Shown piece by piece: positions 15,403 through 23,865 of a stretch of 64,000 nucleotides of DNA. Origin of the DNA: an uncultured Sulfolobales archaeon (lineage in GTDB: Archaea; Thermoproteota; Thermoprotei_A; Sulfolobales; NBVN01); the NCBI GenBank assembly GCA_938073905.1, contig CALJEN010000006.1, forward strand, positions 1 to 64,000, read 5' to 3'. Position 1 is the stretch's first letter. Each line of letters opens with the position of its first letter. The translations under genes and the position numbers were made by a program. The notes under the pieces are model-generated. The model did not search any database. It worked only from the letters and a program-made list of their open reading frames with translations, and was not told the DNA's origin.

Positions 15403-16657
15403 ACAACGGTACACCCCCCACTACGCGGAGCACCTCGTAGACCCCCTCGACGGGAGGGAGAAGCTCCTCATGTTCGACCCCCACACTAGGTTCAGCGCGA
15501 TAGTGTACGACCTGGAGGAACGGAGGGTCGAGTGGGAGTTCAGAGTCCCGGGTTCGACCGTGAACAACCCCCACCAGGGCGGGATGCTCCTCGAGGACGT
15601 CCCCGGCTTCGGGAGGAGGGGCGACGTGTTCTGCCCCGACAGGGACAACAACGTCGTGGTCGTGGACAGGGTGAGGAGGGCTGTGGCGTTCCGCAGGAGG
15701 CCATCCTCGTGGAGCGTCGGGTGGCTCCACTGCGTAGCGAGGGGGCTCGGCCATAGCCTCGTGGTGACCGACTACACGGCCAACGTCGTGGCCAAGCTGA
15801 GGCTCCCCGACCTCTCCGAGGAGTGGAGGGTCACGAGCATAGCCAAGCCGTCCAAGGTGTCGACGATAAGGGGCGTGGGGTTGGCCCACGACCCCAGCTT
15901 CGGGGGACACTACCTGGTTGCCTCGAACACACCCAGGGGAGGAGTCTTCGAGATCAGGGACGGCGACGGAGCCGTCGTGTGGTCCGTAGACCCCCACACC
16001 GCGATGAGGGGTCCCTGGATGGGGGCTCCCCACTCGGCGTTCAGGCTCGGCAGGGTCGAGTGTCGCGGGAACGTGACGGTCGTGGGGGGCGAGGCCGGCG
16101 GGGGCATACTGGCTATCAACTACTACGGTGAGCCTGTCTGGGGCATCAGCTCGCTGTTTCTCGGGGAGGCCGGCGGAGGGGCCCTCTACTACTTCAACTA
16201 CTGCGGACTGGCCGAGGTGACCCACGTCTTCCCGACCCTCGACGGGAGGGTGGGGTTCGTAGCCTGGTCGGGTCACAACCGCTCGGTGGTCGGGGTGGTG
16301 AGGAGGCTGCCCGAGAGGCAGAGCGTCGGCTACGTGCTGGCCTACGACGAGAGGGCTGCGGACGAGTGGTCCGCCCTCCGACCGGTGACCGCCTACGGGT
16401 GGAGCGAGGTTCTCGTGGGGGTGAGGAACACCGGTGGGAGCCCCCTCGAGGTTAGAGTCCTCGGCTACGCGGTGCCTGTCCTCGACCTCGGGGCCCCCGC
16501 CGGAGGCTTCACCGTCGCGTCGGGCCTCGCCGTCCCGCCCGGAGGCGAGGAGCACCTGCTCCTCACGCACCCGTTCTTCTTCTACCAAGTCCTCGTGAGG
16601 GCGGCGAGCCCCGGGCAGCACACGACGTTCCAGGTCTTCGTCGTGAAGAGGAGGTGA
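15389..16657 (+). CDS. Beta-propeller protein of unknown function
   Basis: About 422 residues from the GTG at 15389 (TTG 15392 is equally possible; an in-frame GTG also exists at 15317). Repeated segments such as NNPHQGGMLLEDVPGFGRRGDVFCPDRDNNVVVVDR, LGHSLVVTDYTANVVAKL and GGHYLVASNTPRGGVFEI have the strand pattern of blades in arylsulfotransferase-like or NHL-like propellers. The last 110 residues form a beta-rich domain resembling an immunoglobulin-like module (EVLVGVRNTGGSPLEVRVLG). No signal peptide is visible, so it is probably cytoplasmic. No catalytic residues can be assigned. Its leader is unusual (15218-15402). Confidence 0.75.
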   Translation: MLTTRQRYTPHYAEHLVDPLDGREKLLMFDPHTRFSAIVYDLEERRVEWEFRVPGSTVNNPHQGGMLLEDVPGFGRRGDVFCPDRDNNVVVVDRVRRAVAFRRRPSSWSVGWLHCVARGLGHSLVVTDYTANVVAKLRLPDLSEEWRVTSIAKPSKVSTIRGVGLAHDPSFGGHYLVASNTPRGGVFEIRDGDGAVVWSVDPHTAMRGPWMGAPHSAFRLGRVECRGNVTVVGGEAGGGILAINYYGEPVWGISSLFLGEAGGGALYYFNYCGLAEVTHVFPTLDGRVGFVAWSGHNRSVVGVVRRLPERQSVGYVLAYDERAADEWSALRPVTAYGWSEVLVGVRNTGGSPLEVRVLGYAVPVLDLGAPAGGFTVASGLAVPPGGEEHLLLTHPFFFYQVLVRAASPGQHTTFQVFVVKRR

Positions 16658-16835
16658 GAGGGCGCCGGCGGCTCCGCGCGGGCGGCGCATCGGTTAAATA
16701 GCCTTTGCCCGAGGGGGTGGCGAGGGGATCGCGTCGGCGCAGCACTGCCGGGGGTACCGGGAGCTCGAGGTCTCGGAGGAGGAGGTCGTCGACCTGGGAC
16801 CCGCATCGCTCGTCCTGACCAGGGTCGGTCCAGAC

Positions 16836-17438
16836 ATGGTCAGGGTGGTGCTCAGGAAGGGGGGCAGCGAGGTTCCCCAGGGCACGCTCTGCGTACCGGA
16901 GGGCGCGACCGTGACCGTGGCACCGCACCCTCCCGCGGGGGGACCCGTGAGCGTCGGGTGCCTGCTCGTGCGCTTCCCTGAGAGCGTCTTCGTCCCCCCG
17001 GGCGGGACCACGACGCTCCAGCTGCCGAGCCCGGTCGACGTGGCCCTCTACGTGAGGGGCTCCCTGGCCACCGTCGTCCCGGTCAGCGTCAAGTACGCGC
17101 TCTACGGACCGGCGGACCTGGGAGACCTGTGCAGGTACTCGAGCCAGGAGCTGGTCCGCGAGCTCGGACCGTGCCTGAGGTCTGTCCTCAGAGTGAGGCT
17201 CTCCAACGAGAGCAAGTCCGTCGTGAAGTCCTCCAGAGTCGTCGTGCCGCTGAGGGGTCTGGGGGTGTACCTGACGCCCGAGAGGCTCCCCCTGCTGACG
17301 TCCGCCAGGATGGTGGTGCGCGGCGAGAGCTACGCCGAGGTGACCACGGAGCTCCTCCCCTCTCTCGATGTGGAGGGGGTCTCAGCCCTCGCGGTGGCAC
17401 CCTCGGCAGCCACGTACGTAATGAGGTACGGGCTCTGA
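16836..17438 (+). CDS. DUF432-family protein, true start upstream and unclear
   Basis: 200 residues from the first ATG, but the frame is open and protein-like from 16698 (…LEVSEEEVVDLGPASLVLTRVG…) and this part belongs to the domain, so the real start lies upstream. No ATG, GTG or TTG is in frame there; GTG 16717 lies the right distance from the TATA-like GTTAAATA (16693-16700) but is in another frame, so a frameshift or non-standard start is possible. The segment VPPGGTTTLQLPSPVDVALYV followed by VKYALYGPADLGDLCRYSS fits DUF432, an archaeal family commonly encoded beside MscS channels, as here. Function is unknown; regulation or assembly of the channel is inference. Confidence 0.68.
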   Translation: MVRVVLRKGGSEVPQGTLCVPEGATVTVAPHPPAGGPVSVGCLLVRFPESVFVPPGGTTTLQLPSPVDVALYVRGSLATVVPVSVKYALYGPADLGDLCRYSSQELVRELGPCLRSVLRVRLSNESKSVVKSSRVVVPLRGLGVYLTPERLPLLTSARMVVRGESYAEVTTELLPSLDVEGVSALAVAPSAATYVMRYGL

Positions 17439-17706
17439 GGCAGACCGTCGTCGCATGGCTGCCGAGCAGTAGCATCCCACATCGGGCTCCCTTCGCGCGT
17501 CCGTCCAGCCCGCTCTCTCCACCGCGTGCCGGACATGATGGTAGCCCCTCCGCGGTATCTTTCCACCACTGCGCAGGCAAGGAGTATGCGGAGCAAGCTG
17601 TTTGGGAGCCGCGGTCCTGCCCCGCGGTGCGGCCTAGCTTCGGCCCGTGGGCCGCTCCGGACGGAGCCGGCTCTCTGATATAAAGCGTGCCGGTCTCCAC
17701 AGCTGG

Positions 17707-18543
17707 TTGGGGAGTGTGGTGCTCGAGGACCTCGCCAGATGGGTCTCGGAGAACATGCACCTGCTGTACCGCTACGTGGCGGCGCTCGCGGTAGTCGCGC
17801 TGTTCTACTACGTCTCGAAGGTCGTCTCGAAGCCCGTGAGCAGGCTGGGCGTCACGCTGAAGCCCGAGGTCGTCCACAACCTGGAGAGGCTCGTGAGGTT
17901 CCTGTTCGTGCTCGCTGGGTTCGTGGTGGCCCTCTCGATAGTCGGCATAGACCTCGGCGGCCTCCTGATAGCGGCCGGGTTCACGGGCCTCGTCGTGGGT
18001 CTGGCAGCCCAGCAGACTCTGGGCAACTTCTTCTCCGGCCTGGCCCTGATCCTCGAGGGCAGGCTGAAGGTCGGGGACTCCGTGAGGATAGGGAGCGACG
18101 GGGGAGTCGTCGAGTCTGTCGGGCTCATGTCGACGACCCTGAGGCTGTGGAGCGGAGAAGTCCTGACAGTCCCCAACAGTGCGCTGATGAGCTCCTCCGT
18201 CTACAACTTCAGCAAGTCGGTCGCCAGGAGAGTCGACGCGAGCGTGGGCGTATCGTACGAGTCGGACGTGGACAGGGCAATCGAAGTCATCAGGAACGTC
18301 CTCTGGAGGAGCGAGGCGGTCCTAGCGGAGCCCGAGCCGCAGGTGCTCGTCGACTCCTTCGGGGAGAGCTCGGTGAACCTGGTCGTCCGCTTCTGGGTGC
18401 CCTCCCAGCTCTTCGTGCCCGCGAGGAGCGCCGTCCTCAGGGACATCAGGAAGGCTCTCGAGGCCGAGGGCATAGAGATACCCTACCCCATGAGGGTAGT
18501 CTGGCTGAGGGAGAGCCCCGGAAGCCGCGCTCCGGGAAGCTAG
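17707..18543 (+). CDS. MscS-family mechanosensitive channel
   Basis: About 278 residues. Three membrane helices (about 18-40, 55-75, 78-100) end in the pore-lining segment GLLIAAGFTGLVVGLAAQQTLGNFFSGL, followed by the MscS beta domain (GDSVRIGSDGGVVESVGLMSTTLRLWSGEVLTVPNS) and the alpha/beta C-terminal domain. It should release solutes on hypo-osmotic shock. TTG 17707 is taken as start; GTG 17716 or 17719 are alternatives. A TATA-like GATATAAAG is at about 17677-17685. It lies 268 bp after the DUF432 gene, its usual partner. It is one of three MscS-type genes in this window. Confidence 0.88.
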   Translation: MGSVVLEDLARWVSENMHLLYRYVAALAVVALFYYVSKVVSKPVSRLGVTLKPEVVHNLERLVRFLFVLAGFVVALSIVGIDLGGLLIAAGFTGLVVGLAAQQTLGNFFSGLALILEGRLKVGDSVRIGSDGGVVESVGLMSTTLRLWSGEVLTVPNSALMSSSVYNFSKSVARRVDASVGVSYESDVDRAIEVIRNVLWRSEAVLAEPEPQVLVDSFGESSVNLVVRFWVPSQLFVPARSAVLRDIRKALEAEGIEIPYPMRVVWLRESPGSRAPGS

Positions 18544-19002
18544 GGCTAGCAGACCTACACACACGCGCATGTTGCCTCCATTCCTCAGCACGAGAGCCGT
18601 GACCTGCTCCCTGGGTGCCGGCTCCGCGAAGCTCCTCGCGGCCATCTGTCTCGACCCCCCGCGGTCGGCGGATAGGGTCTCACCGTGATGCCACCGGAGC
18701 CCCGGCACGAAACCCCTCGCCCTCTCCCCGACCCAGCACGGGGGCTCTGCCCTCCTCTGAGCCTTGCGACATCCACGGCCCACCTCAGCGCCATCGGCTC
18801 GGAGGCCTCGTAGACGGGCCTGTCGCAGGGACGCCCGACCTCCCTGATTCCCCCCACCTAGTCCACCATCCCCGCGGCCGCGTGGGGCACCGGCCTGTCG
18901 GCTTCGGGACGCTATTCGAGAATATTAGCTCTAGCTCCCAGTACCGCTGGATGTGCTGATGGGCTTCGGTCCCGGCAGCGCGCTCCCGGCGGGGGTGGAA
19001 GG
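18544..19002. other. Intergenic stretch with promoter and short leader frame before moxR
   Basis: About 460 bp with no convincing gene up to 18900. Near the end there is a TATA-like AATATTAG (about 18921-18928), then a GTG at 18953 that opens a 17-codon frame (MLMGFGPGSALPAGVEG) whose TGA (19004-19006) overlaps the TTG start of moxR. The alternative reading is an ordinary leader with the strong Shine-Dalgarno GGGGGTGG at 18991-18998. Confidence 0.45.
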
Positions 19003-19938
19003 TTGAGCTTCATCAAGGACATAAGGAGGATACTCGTTGACGGGAGGATACTCATAGAGAAGGAGTGGGAGATAAACATGATAGTGGCCTGCCTTCTAGC
19101 GAGGGGGCACGCCCTCATCGAGGGGGTGCCCGGGGTGGCAAAGACCTACACGGCCAAGTCCGTCTCCAAGCTCCTAGACCTGGACTTCAGGAGAGTCCAG
19201 ATGACCCCCGACCTCCTCCCCTCCGACATAGTGGGCTTCTACGTTTTCGACCAGAGGACCGGAGAGTTCAGGCTGAGGAGGGGCCCCATATTCACGAACA
19301 TACTGCTGGCCGACGAGATCAACAGGGCCTCCCCCAGGACTCAGTCCGCCCTCCTCGAGGCCATGCAGGAGAGGCAGGTGACGATCGAGGGCCAGACCTT
19401 CAGGCTCGAGGAGCCCTTCATGGTCCTCGCCACTCAGAACCCCATCGAGATGGAGGGAGTGTTCCCCCTGCCGGAGGCCCAGCTCGACAGGTTCCTCGCC
19501 AAGATAGTCACCGGCTACGTGTCCCACAGGGGCTTCGTGGAGATGCTGAAGAGGGTCTACGAGATCGAGGCCTCGATCGAGGAGCTCAAGCCCGTGATAC
19601 CTAGGAGCGAGCTCCTCGAGGAGATCTCCAGGTCTGCGAGTGTCAGGGTCGACGACTCGGTCCTCGACTACATAGCCTCCGTGGTCGAGGAGACGAGGAG
19701 GCACCCGGCAGTGAGGCTCGGCGGCTCCCCGAGGTCCGGGATAGCCGTGCTGAAGCTCGCGAAGGCCTGGGCCTACCTAGACGGGAGGAGCTACGCGATA
19801 CCGGACGACGTGAAGGCGGTGGCGAAGCCGGCCCTCGTCCACAGGATAATCCTGAAGCCCGAGTACGAGCTCCAGGGGGTGACCCCCGAGAGGGTGGTGG
19901 AGGACGTCCTGACCAGGGTCCCGGTGCCGAAGCCTTGA
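19003..19938 (+). CDS. MoxR-family AAA+ ATPase
   Basis: 311 residues. Walker A GVPGVAKT (about 41-48), Walker B LLADEINRA (about 103-111), sensor 1 VLATQNP, and the sensor 2 region near GGSPRSG define a MoxR ATPase. These chaperone-like ATPases work with von Willebrand/DUF58 proteins to activate or assemble partner complexes. The TTG start follows GGGGGTGGAAGG, a good Shine-Dalgarno. It leads an operon of six genes that overlap or abut each other to 25162, ending in the DUF58 protein, which is its expected partner. Confidence 0.93.
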   Translation: MSFIKDIRRILVDGRILIEKEWEINMIVACLLARGHALIEGVPGVAKTYTAKSVSKLLDLDFRRVQMTPDLLPSDIVGFYVFDQRTGEFRLRRGPIFTNILLADEINRASPRTQSALLEAMQERQVTIEGQTFRLEEPFMVLATQNPIEMEGVFPLPEAQLDRFLAKIVTGYVSHRGFVEMLKRVYEIEASIEELKPVIPRSELLEEISRSASVRVDDSVLDYIASVVEETRRHPAVRLGGSPRSGIAVLKLAKAWAYLDGRSYAIPDDVKAVAKPALVHRIILKPEYELQGVTPERVVEDVLTRVPVPKP

Positions 19939-20993
19939 GGGTCGCCCTCGCTCTCCTCTTCCTCCTGGCCCTCGCGGTTCCCGCGGTAGCCGAGACCCCG
20001 AGGCACACGCCGGGCTTCCCGGACGCCGAGACCCCGGAGTGGTTCGCCGAGCTCCTGAGGCTCCTGGGAGACCCCGAGCTCGCCGAGCTCCTCCTCCAGC
20101 TCGCGAGTGCCGGTCCCGGGTCCGGGGAGGCCCTCGAGGAGCTCGTCAGGCGGGGCGCGCTGAGCCCCGAGCAGGGAGCCAGGATCTCGAGGGCGCTGGA
20201 GCGCCCGCTCGACGAGCTGTCCGGCAGGGTAGACCAGTCCCTCCTGGAGCAGCTGGAGAGGCTGCTGGTCTACGGAGCGGACTCCCCGGAGCAGCTGGGG
20301 GGCCTGCTGTCGACCCTGCTCTCCCTGCGGGAGTCGGGGCTCCTAGACCCCTACTCCTTCATCGCGGCAGCCGGGATCCTGGCGAAGGCCTTCAGGAGCC
20401 TCGGGATGGAGGTTCCAGCGGAGCTCTCGTACGGGATGCTGAGCTCCCTGGGCGAGCTGTTGACCTCTCTCGGTTCCGGAGCCGAGGAGCCGAAGACCGG
20501 CGCCGGTGCGGGCCTTCCGAGGCTCCCCGAGCTGAGGGCGACCCTCCCCTCGGTGCTGGGAGAGCCCGGGCTCTCGCCCCTAGTGCTGCTCCCCGTCGCC
20601 GCCTGCTCGCTGCTCGCTCTAGGCCTGGCCTACCGGTACCGGGGGAAGCTCGCGGGCCTAGTGGCGGGGCTCTGGGCGCGCCTCCGCGGAAGACCGGAGC
20701 TCTGGACGCTCCCAGAGGGCAGTGACCCGGTCTCCGTGTACTGGAGGTCGGTCGGCTTGCTCGAGAGAGTCACCGGGATAAGGAAGCCAGACCACGCGAC
20801 GCACAGAGAGTACCTGGGCTCGGTTCTCAGAGCCTCCGCCGAGCTTGGGAGGTACGGGAGAGCCGCCGAGGTCTTCAGCGAGATCACCGGGCTCTACGAG
20901 GTGGCCAGGTTCGCCGGAGAGAGCCGCGAGGAGGTGGCGGCCAGAGCCAGGGAGAGGTTCGGGGAGATGGTGGAGAGCCTTGGTCGACCCTAG
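19935..20993 (+). CDS. Signal-peptide membrane protein with C-terminal DUF4129
   Basis: 352 residues; its TTG start overlaps the moxR stop by 4 bp. A signal peptide (ALALLFLLALAVPAVA) leads to a helical, leucine-rich extracytoplasmic region (about 30-195) with many acidic LLRLLGDPELAELL-like repeats. A single membrane helix (about 210-230, LVLLPVAACSLLALGLAYRY) is followed by a cytoplasmic DUF4129 domain (VYWRSVGLLERVTGIRKPDHATHREYL, ending at the C-terminus). In moxR-DUF58 operons, DUF4129 proteins are regular members of unknown function. Confidence 0.82.
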   Translation: MRVALALLFLLALAVPAVAETPRHTPGFPDAETPEWFAELLRLLGDPELAELLLQLASAGPGSGEALEELVRRGALSPEQGARISRALERPLDELSGRVDQSLLEQLERLLVYGADSPEQLGGLLSTLLSLRESGLLDPYSFIAAAGILAKAFRSLGMEVPAELSYGMLSSLGELLTSLGSGAEEPKTGAGAGLPRLPELRATLPSVLGEPGLSPLVLLPVAACSLLALGLAYRYRGKLAGLVAGLWARLRGRPELWTLPEGSDPVSVYWRSVGLLERVTGIRKPDHATHREYLGSVLRASAELGRYGRAAEVFSEITGLYEVARFAGESREEVAARARERFGEMVESLGRP

Positions 20994-22110
20994 GCGAGTC
21001 CTGTCCCTGGGCGCGAGGCTCGTGCCCGCGGTGGTCTTCGTAGACGTGATCAGGGCGACCGTTGCCACGCTCCCGGTCTTGCTCCAGCCGGCCTCCGCCG
21101 GGCTCCAGCACGCCGCCCTCTCCCCCTCCGCGGTCGCGATCGTGGTCTCGGGGATCGCGGCGGCCCTCGCGGTCGCCACCGGGAGCGCCGCGGCCTACTC
21201 GGCGGCACTCGTGGCGCTGGTCCTAGCGAGGATCCCCCTGGGCTCTCCCGAGGCAGACCCGGAGAGCTCCGGGCTCGAGGTTCCCTGGACCGGCGTCGCC
21301 GGGCTCTTCGTGCTCCTCGCTCTCGACTCCTACGCGACCGCCTACAGGAAGGGGGGCACCGGACTGCCGAGCCCGAGAGTCCGGAGCGCGCTGAAGTCTC
21401 TCGGAGCCCTCCTCATCCTGTCCGCACCCTTTGCGGCGGCCTCGGCGGTCGTGGGGGTCTACCTCTCCGCACTGCTAGGTCTCCTCGGGGAGCTCCCGAG
21501 CAGGCTCGGCGGGAGCCCCCTGCGCTTCCTGGCCGAGTCGCGCCTCACCTACACCGTCCTCGCACTCGCGGCCTTCCTCGCGCTCGTCAGGCTCCTGGAC
21601 TCCGCAGCGGGAGTCCTGGTGCCCTTCCTCCTCCCCTCCAGGAGGCTGTCCCTGAGAGTCCTGGTGGACGAGGCGGACGTGGGCAGGGTCTTCGCACCTC
21701 CTCTGCTCTGGACGGTCCTCGGCCTCGCCTCTCTCGCCTTCTACCCCGCAGTCCACACGCTGGTCTTCGAGGTGATCCTGGGCGTCCCGGAGGAGCCCGG
21801 GCTCTGGGTCTCTGCCCTCACCCACGCGGTCTCCCTCCTCGCGACCTCCTACGCGGTGTTCGGCTCCTTCGGGAGACCCCTCCTGCGCTCCCGCGGTGCC
21901 GGGATCGGTCCAGCAGTCCTGGTGCTCTTGCTGGTCTACGCGGGCGCCGTCGCGGTCCGCCTCAGGAGCGGTGTCGACCTCCTCGGCTCCGTCCTGGCAC
22001 CCGACTTCGCCGGCCTCCTGGAGACCCTCGGGAGGCGCTACACGGACTACTCTCGCGGACTCCTCTCCCTCGCCGAGTCGTTGTTTAGACTCCTGGGTGT
22101 CGCGCCGTGA
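20980..22110 (+). CDS. Polytopic membrane protein of the MoxR operon
   Basis: About 376 residues from a TTG that overlaps the preceding stop by 14 bp. About nine hydrophobic helices alternate with short arginine-rich loops; no enzyme motif is visible. The protein is rich in Leu, Ala and Val with basic residues on the predicted cytoplasmic side. Its place between the DUF4129 and DUF4350 proteins suggests it is the membrane core of the complex handled by the MoxR ATPase. I do not recognise a named family. Confidence 0.75.
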   Translation: MVDPRRVLSLGARLVPAVVFVDVIRATVATLPVLLQPASAGLQHAALSPSAVAIVVSGIAAALAVATGSAAAYSAALVALVLARIPLGSPEADPESSGLEVPWTGVAGLFVLLALDSYATAYRKGGTGLPSPRVRSALKSLGALLILSAPFAAASAVVGVYLSALLGLLGELPSRLGGSPLRFLAESRLTYTVLALAAFLALVRLLDSAAGVLVPFLLPSRRLSLRVLVDEADVGRVFAPPLLWTVLGLASLAFYPAVHTLVFEVILGVPEEPGLWVSALTHAVSLLATSYAVFGSFGRPLLRSRGAGIGPAVLVLLLVYAGAVAVRLRSGVDLLGSVLAPDFAGLLETLGRRYTDYSRGLLSLAESLFRLLGVAP

Positions 22111-22337
22111 GGAAGCTCAGAGTCCCGAGGGTGAGGGGCTTCGTCCCCCTCTTCGCGCTGGGGGTGGTCGTGCTCGCTGTAGCCATTCAGGTCCTAGTGT
22201 GGTCTATAGCGTACATGGAGAGAGCCATGGTCGCCACGGCCCTCATAAGCGGTCTGGTGGGCTTCTCCCTCCTCTCCGCGTCCCTGTACATACTGAGGCT
22301 GGCGGCCTATGCCTACGGGGTGGAGTCTGGAGGCTGA
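22107..22337 (+). CDS. Small two-helix membrane protein of the MoxR operon
   Basis: 76 residues from a GTG in a GTGA overlap with the preceding stop. Two membrane helices (about 12-34 and 42-66) with a basic N-terminus (RKLRVPRVRG). No known domain. Its tight translational coupling on both sides argues that it is a real subunit of the complex. Confidence 0.75.
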   Translation: MRKLRVPRVRGFVPLFALGVVVLAVAIQVLVWSIAYMERAMVATALISGLVGFSLLSASLYILRLAAYAYGVESGG

Positions 22338-23865
22338 TCGCGAGGTCAGACTGGTCGGACTGGGTCTCGCTGCGGCCCTGGTCATCGCGGGGCTCCTCGG
22401 GCTAGTCGAGAAGGGGCCCGTAGTCCCCGCTCTGCACCTGGGGTCCTCCCCGCTCAGCCCCCTCTCCTACGGGACGAGCTCCCTCTACGAGATGGCCAGG
22501 TCGAGGTACGGGGCAGCGGTAATCCTGGAGCCCGGAGACCTGGAGGGACTGAAGTCCGAGAGGTGCGTCCTCGTAGTCGTCTCTCCCGCGGTACCCATCG
22601 AGGGGGGCGAGGCGCGGAGCCTCGTGCGCAGGCTGAGGGAGGCGTGCGGGAGCCTCGCGGTGCTCGTGGCCGACGAGGAGACCACGTCGAACGGGCTCCT
22701 CGAGGCCCTGAACTCGAGCATAAGGATCGCGGGCAACAGGATCGGGGTTCCCCAGTCCGGAGGGGTATCGTACCACCCGGTGGCCTACCTGAGGGTCGGC
22801 GAGAGGACTATCCTCGCGAGGCTCGACCTGGCGTCCGAGGTGCGCGGCGGCGTACCTTCGGGCTTCGCTGTGGGCTACGTAGTCTTGCCCGGGGACGCCC
22901 TCCGGGTCCGGCTCCCCCACGAGCTGCCGGTGGACTCGGCCTCCGGGGGGACTGTCGTCACGCTGTGGGGAGCGGTGCCCGTGGCCTCCGAGGAGGTCGT
23001 CGGCGGAGTCCACGTGTACGCGATCGGAGACGGGTCTGTGCTGGTGAACCAGGTCCTCGACTCGGCCGACCCGACCTACAGAGAACTCGCGGAGGCCCTC
23101 CTCGACTACCTCTGCGCCGGGAGCGGGGACTGCCTCGTGGTCTTCGACGCGCGCCACTACGCCGTCGCCAACCCGCTGGAGGCCCTGAGCGGGGAGGCCC
23201 GGTGGCTGGGGGAGCTGGCCGGTCTCCGCGACGCGCTCTACGTGGTCCTGGCGGCCGCCGTGACCATGCTCCACCCGGCCCTGTGGCTCCCCCCGCTGTT
23301 CAGAGCGGTCGACGAGCACGTGTTCGGGGCAGTTCTCGGCCGCGGCGCCGCGGTTGTCCCACCCCACCTGGCCGCCTACGCGGCAGTCCTCCTGGCCGCT
23401 GCGGGCATCGCTCTGCCTCTCTGCCGGAGGTGGGGCACCGCTAGGGACGGGTCTCTGCCGGAGCAGCTCGAGAGGGACGTCTACATAGCCGCCGGTCTCA
23501 GGGACTCGATACTCAGGGGGTCGGTGAAGCTGGGTCCCGGAGACTTCGCCAACCTCTACGCCATGGTCGACTCGGCTCTGCGCTCGGTGCTCGGTGTGGG
23601 GCTCTCGGACGGCTCGCTGCCCGGAGTCCTCGGCCGCTACGTCGGGGAGGGCAGGGCTCTCGAGTTCTGGAGAGCCATGAACGGGCTCTACCGGAGGGCC
23701 ACCGGGAAGACCCTCTGGCCGCTGGTCGTCTCGTGGAGGAGATCCGTCCTGAGGTACCTCGCGGAGAGCGAGGAGGTGCTGGCCGCCCTGGGGGAGTCCC
23801 TGGAGAGAGCGGCGGCACCCGAGCGCCTGCTGAGCGGTGGGGCAGTCCTTGGTGGCACCGGTTAG
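22309..23865 (+). CDS. DUF4350-type membrane protein of the MoxR operon
   Basis: 518 residues from ATG 22309, overlapping the small membrane protein gene by 29 bp. An N-terminal helix (LVGLGLAAALVIAGLLGLV), a ThuA/GATase-like alpha/beta region (about 45-270; SSLYEMARSRYGAAVIL, ERCVLVVVSPAVPIEGGEA), two central helices (about 300-385) and a helical C-terminal part make up the DUF4350 arrangement found in moxR-DUF58 operons. The extracytoplasmic alpha/beta domain may bind a small ligand. The last 14 or so bases overlap the DUF58 gene start. Confidence 0.78.
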   Translation: MPTGWSLEADREVRLVGLGLAAALVIAGLLGLVEKGPVVPALHLGSSPLSPLSYGTSSLYEMARSRYGAAVILEPGDLEGLKSERCVLVVVSPAVPIEGGEARSLVRRLREACGSLAVLVADEETTSNGLLEALNSSIRIAGNRIGVPQSGGVSYHPVAYLRVGERTILARLDLASEVRGGVPSGFAVGYVVLPGDALRVRLPHELPVDSASGGTVVTLWGAVPVASEEVVGGVHVYAIGDGSVLVNQVLDSADPTYRELAEALLDYLCAGSGDCLVVFDARHYAVANPLEALSGEARWLGELAGLRDALYVVLAAAVTMLHPALWLPPLFRAVDEHVFGAVLGRGAAVVPPHLAAYAAVLLAAAGIALPLCRRWGTARDGSLPEQLERDVYIAAGLRDSILRGSVKLGPGDFANLYAMVDSALRSVLGVGLSDGSLPGVLGRYVGEGRALEFWRAMNGLYRRATGKTLWPLVVSWRRSVLRYLAESEEVLAALGESLERAAAPERLLSGGAVLGGTG

